Shown here: positions 37,066 to 45,252 of the stretch, one piece after another
How positions within the stretch are numbered: position 1 is the first letter of the stretch
How the letters are laid out: every line of letters begins with the position of its first letter
Source: an uncultured Helicobacteraceae bacterium
GTDB lineage: Bacteria > Campylobacterota > Campylobacteria > Campylobacterales > Helicobacteraceae
Length of the DNA: 64,000 nt
Direction: 5' to 3'
Assembly: GCA_944323755.1 (NCBI GenBank)
Contig: CALUTR010000006.1
Location: forward strand, 24,954-88,953
Notes under the pieces: generated by a model
Told to the model about the DNA's origin: nothing
The model's input: the letters and a program-made list of their open reading frames with translations, nothing else
The model's database searches: none
Position numbers and translations under genes: made by a program

Positions 37066-39417
37066 TCACTGAAGACTTTTTAGATATTTTAACACCTTAA
37101 CACTACTATCCCTTTGCGCAATATCTAATGCTGTTTTACCATCATTATTTACAATGCTTATATCAGCACCAGATTCAACTAGCAATTTTGCAATTTCTAA
37201 ATTATCACCTGAAGCAGCAGACATCAATGCTGTCCAATTATCATTTTTGCCTACTGCATTGACATTAGCACCAGAATCTATTAGCAATTCAACTATATCC
37301 AAATAACCTCTAAATGAAGCTATGGCAAGTGGAGTAGAATCATTATCATTTTGAAGCTCTAAATTTGCACCATTTCTAATTAAATACTCGGCAATCTTAG
37401 GATGATAATCCCTTAGAGCAAGCAAAAGAGGTGTATAATCTTTAGAATCTTGCACATCAATATCAACTCCAGAATCTAATAGTTCCTTCACAAGCAATAA
37501 ATCTCCGCTTGATACAGCGGCAAAAATATCCGATGTTTTATTATTTGATGAGTTAGATGTATTTTCCTTACCACTTTTACCACCTGCATCTAATATCGTT
37601 TTACGCGTTACTTCATCATCTGCAAGATCTAAAGCAGTTTTGCCTTCATTATTAACTAGATTTACATCAGCACCAGAATCTATTAGCAAATGCACAATAT
37701 CATCATTACCAACCGAAGCAGCAGACATTAAAGAACTCCAGCCATCATCATCTACTGCATTAATATTAGCGCCATAATTAAGCAACTCATAAACAATACC
37801 ATAATAATTTTGATACGAAGCTATCATTAATGGTGTAGCTTGTGAGCTATGATCTGCCATATCAACTTTTGCTCCAGCTTTAAGCAACAAACTTGCTGCG
37901 CGCTCCTTGCCTTTAAAAGCAGCCATAACAAGTGGTGTATCACCAACTGAATTTCTAAAGTCTATATCTGCATCGTGTTCTATCAATAACTTTACCAAGC
38001 TTGAATGCCCAAGCTGACTTGCAATAAGAAGTGGAGAGCTCAGCGTGCCATCATATTGAATTGGAGTATCTACATCTATATCATTTAAAAACTTCTCTAC
38101 TGCATTGACATCACCATTAATCACCGCAGTACGGAAAGATTCCAATTTATTTGTATTGATATTATCATTACTTACATTTTCATCATTATCAGATAGCAGC
38201 TTAAATGAAGCAATGCTGTCTTCTTTTGCGATATCTAATGCTGTTTTGCCATCATTATTTACAATGCTTGCATCAGCACCTGCTTTAAGCAGTAATTTTA
38301 CTATTTCTAAATGATCACCTGAAACAGCAGACATCAATGCTGTCCAATTATCACTTTTGCCTACTGCATTGACATTAGCACCAGAATCTATTAAATACTT
38401 TACTATATCTTTATATCCGTGATATGATGCAAGGACTAATGGAGTTGCACTAATGTCATTTTGAGCTTCAATATCAGCACCTAGATTTATTAAATCTTTT
38501 ACCATTTCTAGTTGTCCATTTGCAGCCGCAACTATAAGTGGTGTATCATCGCCATTTGCCCTGCCATTTATATCAACTCCAAGCTCAATGTATTGTCTAA
38601 AAACTTTATACTTACCATCTCTAATAAAATCATAAAAAGTAGGCAAATCAGTAATATCAATTCCATTGTCATTATCTGCAACCCTTAAAGATTGAGAATC
38701 TAACATTTTTATCACTTTAGTAGAATCATTCTCTTTTGCAAAATCAAGCGCATTCATTCCATTATTATCTTTTATATTCTTATCAGCACCAGAATCAAGC
38801 AGTAATTTCACGATTCCATCATTATCATACATATGATTTGCTGCCAGCATAAGTGCTGTGCGACCAGCATAATCAACCGCGTTTACATCAGCACCAGAAT
38901 CTATTAGCAACCTCACATAATCATTTTTAAGCTGATCAGATGCGATCATCAATGCTGTGCGACCATTTGAATCTTGCGCATTAATATTATCATTTAATTG
39001 CGTAAGCACAAATTCAAACATATCTAATGAATCCATTAAAGAAGCCACCATTAAAGGTGTTAGCCCATTATCATCTCTTACCCCTTTCCACTTTGCCCCT
39101 CTATCTAACAATGCCTTTAAAACCCCCACATTACTAGATGCAATAGCTGTAAACAATGCTGTCATATTAAACTTTGAGACATAATTCACATCAGCACCAG
39201 AATCTATTAGCAATTCAACTATATCAAGATTTCCAATATATGCCGCAAGCATCAATGGTGTTAGCCCAGATGTATTTTGAATTTCCAAATCAGCATTATT
39301 TTCAATTGCTTCTCTTACATCTGATATAGAATTATTATTGATTGCATCAAATATATCAGAAGCACCACAAAAAGAGATAGCAAAAGAAATTAAAAATAAA
39401 CCAAATAACTTAGACAT
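37066..39417 (-). CDS. Exported ankyrin-repeat protein (about 23 repeats)
   Basis: 783 residues: a signal peptide (about 1-19) and then ankyrin repeats almost to the end. I count about 23 units of 30-34 residues with the TPLMLA...G..DIVELLIDSGADVN pattern, arranged in four blocks of 5-7, each closed by a degenerate unit such as NNDGKTALDIA. Three block junctions (around residues 245-255, 400-425 and 635-650) lack the motif. Units 10-12 and 21-23 are nearly identical at DNA level with a 1110-bp (370-codon) offset. Export suggests a periplasmic or surface protein-binding role; in other bacteria small periplasmic ankyrin proteins accompany catalases, but nothing like that is near. ATG preceded by AAGGAG. 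Partner unknown. Confidence 0.88.
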   Translation of the reverse strand: MSKLFGLFLISFAISFCGASDIFDAINNNSISDVREAIENNADLEIQNTSGLTPLMLAAYIGNLDIVELLIDSGADVNYVSKFNMTALFTAIASSNVGVLKALLDRGAKWKGVRDDNGLTPLMVASLMDSLDMFEFVLTQLNDNINAQDSNGRTALMIASDQLKNDYVRLLIDSGADVNAVDYAGRTALMLAANHMYDNDGIVKLLLDSGADKNIKDNNGMNALDFAKENDSTKVIKMLDSQSLRVADNDNGIDITDLPTFYDFIRDGKYKVFRQYIELGVDINGRANGDDTPLIVAAANGQLEMVKDLINLGADIEAQNDISATPLVLASYHGYKDIVKYLIDSGANVNAVGKSDNWTALMSAVSGDHLEIVKLLLKAGADASIVNNDGKTALDIAKEDSIASFKLLSDNDENVSNDNINTNKLESFRTAVINGDVNAVEKFLNDIDVDTPIQYDGTLSSPLLIASQLGHSSLVKLLIEHDADIDFRNSVGDTPLVMAAFKGKERAASLLLKAGAKVDMADHSSQATPLMIASYQNYYGIVYELLNYGANINAVDDDGWSSLMSAASVGNDDIVHLLIDSGADVNLVNNEGKTALDLADDEVTRKTILDAGGKSGKENTSNSSNNKTSDIFAAVSSGDLLLVKELLDSGVDIDVQDSKDYTPLLLALRDYHPKIAEYLIRNGANLELQNDNDSTPLAIASFRGYLDIVELLIDSGANVNAVGKNDNWTALMSAASGDNLEIAKLLVESGADISIVNNDGKTALDIAQRDSSVKVLKYLKSLQ
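37204..37283 (-). repeat. 80-bp direct repeat in the ankyrin gene, copy 1
   Basis: Matches 38314-38393 at 78 of 80 positions, in the same reading frame, exactly 1110 bp away. It encodes the ankyrin segment around NAVGKNDNWTALMSAASGD. Shows recent duplication or gene conversion within the gene. Confidence 0.9.
38314..38393 (-). repeat. 80-bp direct repeat in the ankyrin gene, copy 2
   Basis: Partner of 37204-37283 (two mismatches). It encodes NAVGKSDNWTALMSAVSGD. Flanking sequence stays similar in the same register (for example 37121 versus 38231). Confidence 0.9.
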
Positions 39418-39458
39418 TCAACTCCTTTTATAATAAATATTAAAGTATAGATTATAGC

Positions 39459-40244
39459 CTAATATTGCAAATAGTATTTAACATAGATTTTAATTTTAGT
39501 TTTAGTGGTTGGACGTGGATAATCCTTGTATGCTATCTGTATAACTGTGATTGTATTTTTATCAAGTATCATAGATTGCGTTTCTTGTATAATTTTTAAA
39601 TCACTGATATCGCCATTTGGATACAGATAAAATTCAACAGCATTCGTCCCTTGTTGTCCTAAGTATCCAGCATCAGGCGGATACCCTCTGCGACTTAAGT
39701 GGTATTGCGTAATGCGGCCAATTTCTCGCAAATTATTGATAATAAAATCCTGTTCTGCATCACCATAATCTCCTAGCTCATCACCATATAATTGTTTTAT
39801 CTCATTTTGTAGATCTCGTGGTAAAGACTGCAATTTTCTAGCGACACTAGCTAATTTTGTATCTTGCATTGTTGCGGCTTCATTGGCAGTATCTAATGGA
39901 TTAAATAATTTTAGATTCGACAAATCATACGAACTATGCGATGGCTTCTTTGGCGATACAGCATCGTTTGCATTGATATCTTTTGTCTGAGGTGAAGGAG
40001 GTATTTGTTGTTGTGGTGATGGCTGTGTAGCTGTCTTTGGATTAGTAATTGGCGTGTTTTCTTTTAATGTGCTATCTTTTTTTGCGATATCCCCACCACG
40101 CTTAAATGAAAGCTTGACTTTCTTATCATCATTTGGGTTTATTTTTTCTATTTTATCAATCAAAATATACGCTAGTACACCAAAAATAATGTGCAACAAA
40201 AAAGAAATAATAAAAAAAACTAAATATCTTTTAGTCTTCTTCAT
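39459..40244 (-). CDS. TonB-like energy-transducing protein
   Basis: 261 residues: a short basic N-terminus, one membrane anchor (about 8-30, YLVFFIISFLLHIIFGVLAY), a Pro/Gln/Thr-rich periplasmic spacer (about 65-100), and a C-terminal domain with HLSRRGYPPDAGYLGQQGTNAVEFYLYPNGDI and DYPRPTTKTKIKIYVKYYL that fits the TonB fold. TonB couples the proton gradient (through ExbBD) to outer-membrane receptors. ExbBD are not adjacent. The gene overlaps the upstream FliO-like gene by 14 bases. An H. pylori TonB-like gene sits in the same place next to fliN. Confidence 0.75.
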   Translation of the reverse strand: MKKTKRYLVFFIISFLLHIIFGVLAYILIDKIEKINPNDDKKVKLSFKRGGDIAKKDSTLKENTPITNPKTATQPSPQQQIPPSPQTKDINANDAVSPKKPSHSSYDLSNLKLFNPLDTANEAATMQDTKLASVARKLQSLPRDLQNEIKQLYGDELGDYGDAEQDFIINNLREIGRITQYHLSRRGYPPDAGYLGQQGTNAVEFYLYPNGDISDLKIIQETQSMILDKNTITVIQIAYKDYPRPTTKTKIKIYVKYYLQY

Positions 40245-41136
40245 CTTTATAATCTCTAAGCATAAATGGCAATCTAGCTTCTTTCCTCTCTAAAATTTTG
40301 TTAAAGCTTATATCATCAATATCATTAAACTCATCATTGCTAATTCGATCAATCAAAAAACTACTATGCTCACCTATAAACATCAAATACTTATAATCCC
40401 TGCTATTAATCACTATGATTTTATTATTTGAATCTATATTTATAACCTTACTAACCCCTATGCTAGATGTATTTACATTATCAACAATATCTACTAAATT
40501 CTTATTATCTCCATTTTCTTTTGTTTTATTTTGTTTGTTAAAATATGAAAATTCCTTATTATCATTTTTTGCTTGCATTTTTCGTTTTGTAATAATTAGC
40601 GCAACTAACAATGAAGATAGTACCAAAATAACAGCAACATAGCGCCAAGTTTCAAGCTCAAGCGGTGATTTTGGTGTGATATAGCTATTATTTTTATCTG
40701 AATTTGACTTGATTGCGCTAATTGCTCCCTCTAATGATGATGTAGTAGCAGTAGCACTAGAAATCAAATCTGATGAAATGCTTTCATTTTTGGTAACGAT
40801 AACTTTTAAGATTCTATTTGAGTTAAGGACATTAACTGAATATTTAACACCAAAATCACTTTGAGCAAAAACAATATACAAGTCATCTGATTTTTGAAAA
40901 ATTTCAACTTGCTTAATCAACTCCGTGCTATCTATCACTTTTTTGTGATTAAAATGCACTCCTTTTAAAATCACAGCACCAAATGAATCGGTATATTCTC
41001 TTGATACTCTACTTTTAAATGTAGAATCTAATAAAAAAATAATTTCGATTTTTTGAGAATCTGATGATATGTGAAAATCTTTTACTCCTAAAGCAAACAA
41101 CAATAATGGAAAAAATAGGCAAATTAATAATCGCAT
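40231..41136 (-). CDS. fliO: FliO-like flagellar export component
   Basis: 301 residues: signal peptide (1-16, ending LFALG), a periplasmic beta-rich domain (about 17-125), one membrane helix (about 166-186, YVAVILVLSSLLVALII) and a cytoplasmic tail with SKVINIDSNNKIIVINSRDYKYLMFIG, which resembles the small SH3-like tail of FliO. FliO helps assemble the FliPQR export gate. Campylobacterota FliO proteins are reported to carry an added periplasmic domain and to lie beside fliN, as here. The similarity is structural and contextual, so the name is moderately sure. Confidence 0.65.
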   Translation of the reverse strand: MRLLICLFFPLLLFALGVKDFHISSDSQKIEIIFLLDSTFKSRVSREYTDSFGAVILKGVHFNHKKVIDSTELIKQVEIFQKSDDLYIVFAQSDFGVKYSVNVLNSNRILKVIVTKNESISSDLISSATATTSSLEGAISAIKSNSDKNNSYITPKSPLELETWRYVAVILVLSSLLVALIITKRKMQAKNDNKEFSYFNKQNKTKENGDNKNLVDIVDNVNTSSIGVSKVINIDSNNKIIVINSRDYKYLMFIGEHSSFLIDRISNDEFNDIDDISFNKILERKEARLPFMLRDYKDEED

Positions 41137-41143
41137 AACAGCT

Positions 41144-41497
41144 TTATGATTTGTCTTTTGTTAGGTAATAAATTATTGCATTGGAATCTAAAATTTCATT
41201 TATTCTAATTGCAAGGCTTTTTTCATACACCATAACCTCGCCTTTGCCGATGATTCTATCATTTACAAAAACCTCAACACTCTCACCTGCTGGCTTCTGC
41301 AGATCAATCACAGTGCCTTTATCAAATTTAAGAATCTCTGCAATCGTAACTTTTGTCCTGCCAAGCTCTGATTTAAAGGTTATATCCATATCAAGAAGAC
41401 CAGAATAACTCTCCATCATTTCTTGAAGATATTTTGCCAACTCAATATCTTTTGGATTATGAACCAATCTGTCATCTAAGATATCATCTTTAGCCAT
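41144..41497 (-). CDS. fliN: Flagellar motor switch protein FliN
   Basis: 117 residues from the ATG at 41497, which has GGAGGA 8 bases upstream; an upstream in-frame ATG at 41521 is within the previous gene and less likely. The SpoA/FliN core is LDMDITFKSELGRTKVTIAEILKFDKGTVIDL with GESVEVFVNDRIIGKGEVMV, giving the C-ring subunit of the flagellar switch. The ribosome-binding site lies in the final codons of the CheX-like gene, indicating coupling. Confidence 0.95.
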   Translation of the reverse strand: MAKDDILDDRLVHNPKDIELAKYLQEMMESYSGLLDMDITFKSELGRTKVTIAEILKFDKGTVIDLQKPAGESVEVFVNDRIIGKGEVMVYEKSLAIRINEILDSNAIIYYLTKDKS

Positions 41498-41900
41498 ATA
41501 TTCCTCCAAGATTAATCTCATATATACTACATCTCATTTTACCGCTCTTATATCCAATACATTTATTATAATTGCCAATTATTTTATTTCCAATAAATTC
41601 AGGAATACCAAGCTGTAAAATGCTTCCACTTTCTTCATATAGCACTTTTGCCCTACCGATAGTTATATTTGCCATTTCTTTTGAAATATCAATTAAAGTG
41701 TCGTTATCTGGATTATCTTCAAATAAAAAATCTTTAGTAAATCGCATAAGAAGCGCTCTATTAGAAACAATAAAAAACATTTTACAATCTAACATAATCT
41801 TTGAAGTGAATGATTTTTTCAAAGGATTTCTATCTTCAACCATAGAAATATTAAGCGTATCTCTTATTGTAAATAAAAGCGCATTTTGCAATATCTCCAT
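41490..41900 (-). CDS. CheX/CheC-like chemotaxis phosphatase domain protein
   Basis: 136 residues with the signature DISKEMANITIGRAKV (about residues 70-85): the E-x2-N of CheC/CheX phosphatases followed by the usual Gly. Such proteins dephosphorylate CheY-P; in the fliN-linked families they can also act at the motor switch. Only one active-site copy is present, as in CheX. It overlaps fliN by 8 bases and follows nth by 15 bases. Family assignment rests on this motif and length. Confidence 0.7.
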   Translation of the reverse strand: MEILQNALLFTIRDTLNISMVEDRNPLKKSFTSKIMLDCKMFFIVSNRALLMRFTKDFLFEDNPDNDTLIDISKEMANITIGRAKVLYEESGSILQLGIPEFIGNKIIGNYNKCIGYKSGKMRCSIYEINLGGIYG

Positions 41901-41915
41901 TTACTACCCTTAATG

Positions 41916-42560
41916 TTACTTCTTTAATTTGCCATTATACACACAAAAATCATATACAAAACATTCATAACATTGTGGTTTTAAAGCTTTACACACATAC
42001 CTCCCAAACAGCACAAAACCTTGATGCAAAATATGCCTATTATGTTTAAATATCTTGTTTAGATCTTTTTCTGTTTCTTCTACACTTTTTGCCTTGCTTA
42101 AACCTAAGCGATGAGAAACACGAAATACATGTGTATCAACAGCCATAAGATTCTCATTATTATATTCTAACAAAACAACATTTGCAGTTTTTTGACCAAC
42201 ACCTGATAAAGTTTTCAACTGATCTCTATCAAGTGGGATTCTGCCTTCAAACTCATTTAATACTTGATTTGCAAGCTGTATAATATTTTTTGCTTTATTG
42301 TTAAAAAACGAACAAGTAGAGATTAATGCCTTTACATCATCAAGTGAAGCTTTTGATAAAGATTCTATATCTGGATATTGTTTAAATAGAGCTGGAGTAA
42401 TTATATTTACACGCCTATCAGTGCATTGTGCGGATAAAATAACACAAATTAACAACTCATATAAATTTGAGTATTTAAGCTCTGTTTTTGCATTTTTATA
42501 TCTTTGGACAAAAATAGATTCTATATTTTTATATACATCTTTCTTTGTCAAATTAAACAA
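41916..42560 (-). CDS. nth: Endonuclease III
   Basis: A 214-residue DNA glycosylase/AP lyase for oxidised pyrimidines. The helix-hairpin-helix LSGVGQKTANVVL holds catalytic K124, VDTHVFR holds D142, and the [4Fe-4S] cysteines are C190, C197, C200, C206 (C-x6-C-x2-C-x5-C). Full length. It overlaps feoA by 8 bases. Next to the fliN region as in H. pylori. Confidence 0.97.
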   Translation of the reverse strand: MFNLTKKDVYKNIESIFVQRYKNAKTELKYSNLYELLICVILSAQCTDRRVNIITPALFKQYPDIESLSKASLDDVKALISTCSFFNNKAKNIIQLANQVLNEFEGRIPLDRDQLKTLSGVGQKTANVVLLEYNNENLMAVDTHVFRVSHRLGLSKAKSVEETEKDLNKIFKHNRHILHQGFVLFGRYVCKALKPQCYECFVYDFCVYNGKLKK

Positions 42561-42783
42561 GCTCCTTAATACTTACTTCTTTTGCCTCTGTCATACGCAA
42601 TGCTATTCTTGTATTATTTGCCATAATCGCAATTGTAGCCCTATCAATTGACTTTTCAAGCAAACTTGCATAAGCACCTTCACAAATACCTAACGCAACA
42701 AACCGCTCTCTTAATATATCATTATTCGTATTAATCTTATTAATTTGATAAGTTTTATTTTGTTTCATATCTGCTAGAGTCAT
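42553..42783 (-). CDS. feoA: FeoA domain protein
   Basis: 76 residues from ATG 42783, with AAGGG 7 bases before it; an in-frame TTG 6 bases upstream is rejected. The SH3-like FeoA pattern is clear: MTLADMKQNKTYQI, LRERFVALGICEGAY and NNTRIALRMTEAKEVSI. FeoA binds FeoB and supports Fe2+ uptake at the inner membrane. FeoB is not in the window. A -10 box with a Fur-like sequence lies directly upstream, so it may be iron regulated, and nth overlaps its end. Confidence 0.85.
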   Translation of the reverse strand: MTLADMKQNKTYQINKINTNNDILRERFVALGICEGAYASLLEKSIDRATIAIMANNTRIALRMTEAKEVSIKELV

Positions 42784-42805
42784 AATCAATCCCTTTTAAA
42801 ATAAA

Positions 42806-42821
42806 AATAAGAATGGTTATT
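42806..42821 (-). promoter_or_regulatory. Possible Fur operator for feoA
   Basis: AATAA and TTATT arms separated by 6 bases, overlapping the -10 box of feoA. It loosely resembles the AT-rich Helicobacter Fur box with TAATAAT-type arms, but such sequence is easily met by chance in this genome. Confidence 0.35.
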
Positions 42822-42824
42822 ATA
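42819..42824 (-). promoter_or_regulatory. -10 box for feoA
   Basis: TATAAT on the minus strand, 36 bases upstream of the feoA ATG, in the 57-bp gap after the upstream 405-codon gene. Suggests feoA-nth-cheX-fliN-fliO-tonB can be transcribed from here. Confidence 0.5.
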
Positions 42825-42840
42825 CTACCACAAAAAATCT

Positions 42841-44058
42841 TTATTGAACCTCATCATCAAAATTTACGAAGATTCCATCTTGTATTTTGTATAGATTGAT
42901 ATTATATGAAGCCTGATTTCCACTAAAAGATTCTATAAAATATCTATTAAATTCACTTGACATATCATTTAAAAATATATCCATTCCAAGCGCTGTTGAA
43001 TAATTTACCCAATCATATTGCAAATCACTTGATAAAAGCATTCCATATTCAACTAGTTTTTGCTCTGTTTTACTAATAGAGTTTGCAATTATCACATTAC
43101 TTACATCATTTCCTCTTACAAGTGATAATAAAGCTGGGTTATAATTAACCTGTGTTGATAATATCCTAGCTGGTTTTTTTCTAGAGACATCAAGCTGAGA
43201 GAGTAACAATCCTGATTTCACAACTGGCGTATTCAGAAAGATATTTCCATCAAATAAAATATCCTTACTCTCTTTTATACTATTTGAAAAATTTGCTGCT
43301 ATTTTATTTGTTATGGTTTGTTCAAAAAATATATTTGGCTCAAACGATTTTACAATATTTCCAAGGGTGCTTCCAAGTGAGCTATCATCGTTGTAGCTTA
43401 TTATTGCACCATTTGTATTTATCTTAGTCATTAAAGTATTTATTTGTGCTTCATAATCAATACCACCAAAGACAATATTTGATCGCGCTTTTATGTCTTT
43501 GTTTGTCATTGTCGGAACATAAATTGGTATATCAATAGAATCTAAAGCACTTATAGAATCTTTATTAAATAATATCGCAATTACAAAATGGAAGCGCTCA
43601 TCACTAATCTCATCGACACTCTTTTTTAATGAATCATACCCTTCATCTAAGCTATCAAAAATCTTAAATCTAAAGTCAATATCCCTTGAAAACAAATATG
43701 CAAGAATTGTATCAATAGTTGTTGCAGAATATTTGCCAATAATTTTTTTAGGCATAAGAAGTGCTACTTCTAGGCTTTTACCAAGTGGATTGAATCTAAG
43801 CTTGTAATAAATACCTATTTCTCTTGAATATACCTCCATCAAACTATGCAGCTCATCATCTTCTATAAGACTTTTATTAAATCTAGCAACAAATGAAAAA
43901 AGTTTTTTATTATCACTTAAATAAAATAAACATTTATCGTCGCAAAATTCTGGGTTAATATCCAATACTTCAATACTAGCAGGCGGAATATCTGAAAAAA
44001 CATTCTCCTCTGCAAATAAAAACAATGGCAACAATAACAACAAGAATCTAATTTTCAT
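42841..44058 (-). CDS. Exported protein, possible periplasmic-binding fold (405 aa)
   Basis: A signal peptide (1-16, FLFA) and a long mixed alpha/beta mature part. Segments such as HFVIAILFNKDSISALDSIDIPIYVPT, SNIVFGGIDYEAQINTL and NGAIISYNDDSSLGSTLG read like alternating beta-alpha units of a type I periplasmic-binding protein or LpoA-like fold; no ligand residues can be named. C31 and C35 (DINPEFCDDKC), close together, may pair as a disulphide. It precedes feoA by 51 bp with a promoter between. Function unknown. Confidence 0.7.
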   Translation of the reverse strand: MKIRFLLLLLPLFLFAEENVFSDIPPASIEVLDINPEFCDDKCLFYLSDNKKLFSFVARFNKSLIEDDELHSLMEVYSREIGIYYKLRFNPLGKSLEVALLMPKKIIGKYSATTIDTILAYLFSRDIDFRFKIFDSLDEGYDSLKKSVDEISDERFHFVIAILFNKDSISALDSIDIPIYVPTMTNKDIKARSNIVFGGIDYEAQINTLMTKINTNGAIISYNDDSSLGSTLGNIVKSFEPNIFFEQTITNKIAANFSNSIKESKDILFDGNIFLNTPVVKSGLLLSQLDVSRKKPARILSTQVNYNPALLSLVRGNDVSNVIIANSISKTEQKLVEYGMLLSSDLQYDWVNYSTALGMDIFLNDMSSEFNRYFIESFSGNQASYNINLYKIQDGIFVNFDDEVQ

Positions 44059-44085
44059 TTACACGCCTCATATCACACAAAGTCA

Positions 44086-44718
44086 TCATTTACTTAAAAA
44101 TTCCTTTGCTATTTTAAAATCATCAAATGCAAGAGGTTTCAATGATGGATTTTTCAATAAATCATTAATTGCATATGTTACTATAAAATCCTTTTCTTTA
44201 TTTAAAAGATTTTTACTTTTTAAGATTCTACCTCTAAGATTTTCAACCTTATCTTCTGTTTGCAAAATATGTCTAGCTACATCTTCACCAAATAAAATAA
44301 TCAATTTTGGATCGATAGAATCAATTTGTGATTTTAGATATTCCTTGCATATATAGATATATTTATCATTAATACTTGCGTTTGAATTACATTTAATCAT
44401 AGAAAATGAACTATAAGAATCTGTATTAAATATATTTTTTGATATATTTTTTATCATCACTTCACTTGCACTAAATGGCAATATAGGCTTTAGTGTAACA
44501 AACACAATCCCACCGGATGCGCCATTTAAACCTAGAATCTTTTCTTTAGAATATTTTGACAAATCACATAAATTGCAATTTTTTATCACATCATCTATAT
44601 TTCCTGATTTAAATATCGCGTCTTTTTTGATATTTAAATCGATATTTTCGCAATACTGCTCGCCTATTAATCGCCTAAGATAAAGCTGTTTTAATAAAAA
44701 TATTTTTGTTAGCATCAT
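44086..44718 (-). CDS. Divergent uracil-DNA glycosylase superfamily protein
   Basis: 210 residues. Features of family 4-type UDGs: CNLCDLSKYSKEKILGLNG (about residues 47-65; C-x2-C then the G-rich turn), DPKLIILFGEDVARHIL (the central strand-helix) and LKNPSLKPLAFDDFKIA at the end. The usual GxG-D/N water-activating motif near the start and the HPS/HPxx catalytic motif are not recognisable; the latter position reads TYAINDLLKNP. It may be inactive, or act on a different substrate. Two tandem ATGs; stop abuts a spacer before the 405-codon gene. Confidence 0.6.
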   Translation of the reverse strand: MMLTKIFLLKQLYLRRLIGEQYCENIDLNIKKDAIFKSGNIDDVIKNCNLCDLSKYSKEKILGLNGASGGIVFVTLKPILPFSASEVMIKNISKNIFNTDSYSSFSMIKCNSNASINDKYIYICKEYLKSQIDSIDPKLIILFGEDVARHILQTEDKVENLRGRILKSKNLLNKEKDFIVTYAINDLLKNPSLKPLAFDDFKIAKEFLSK

Positions 44719-45186
44719 TTAATCAATATAATTATCACTCTTTAAACAAGCAAAATATGCCTTACTATCAACTTTAGAATCTAGATTTGAAAAATCCAAA
44801 ACCATAGAGCTTGACTTTGTGTGCATTGTTTTAGATTCTATATACTTGATGATAATAAAGCAATTCTCAAATAACATATCGCCAACATAAGCCCTATATA
44901 CTCCATTCACACTTTCTAATTCTATTAATTCCTCTTTGAAATCCATAAATTTATTTGTATGATAATAATAATTTAGATTCTTATCCATTACAACCTTGCT
45001 GTCTTTTGTTTTAATACTTTGATTTGATTGCGTGTAGGCTTTATTATCCATATACTTTACATATAAGATTCCATTTTTTACACTAAAGTCATTTTGATTT
45101 AGATGATATATGTTCTCTACTTCAAAATCAAAATCAAGTCCATATAAAAGAATCGAAATAAAAAATAAACTAAAAATAAATCTCAT
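44719..45186 (-). CDS. Exported protein of unknown function (155 aa)
   Basis: Signal peptide (1-17, FFISILLYG) followed by a predicted beta-rich mature domain. No family recognised. Two Cys (ENCFIII and YFACLKS) may pair. ATG at 45186 is chosen over an in-frame TTG six bases upstream. It directly abuts the UDG-like gene and diverges from der across 66 bp. Confidence 0.7.
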   Translation of the reverse strand: MRFIFSLFFISILLYGLDFDFEVENIYHLNQNDFSVKNGILYVKYMDNKAYTQSNQSIKTKDSKVVMDKNLNYYYHTNKFMDFKEELIELESVNGVYRAYVGDMLFENCFIIIKYIESKTMHTKSSSMVLDFSNLDSKVDSKAYFACLKSDNYID

Positions 45187-45252
45187 ACACAACCAAGCAG
45201 TTAATGTTTTGGTATGATTCTAAATAATTTTAAATAAAGATAAAGTAAAAAA

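Noticed and set aside
37066..39417. Repeated short segments resembling a CRISPR or satellite array
   Set aside because: The repeats are in one reading frame, vary in sequence and encode ankyrin units; there are no regular spacers.
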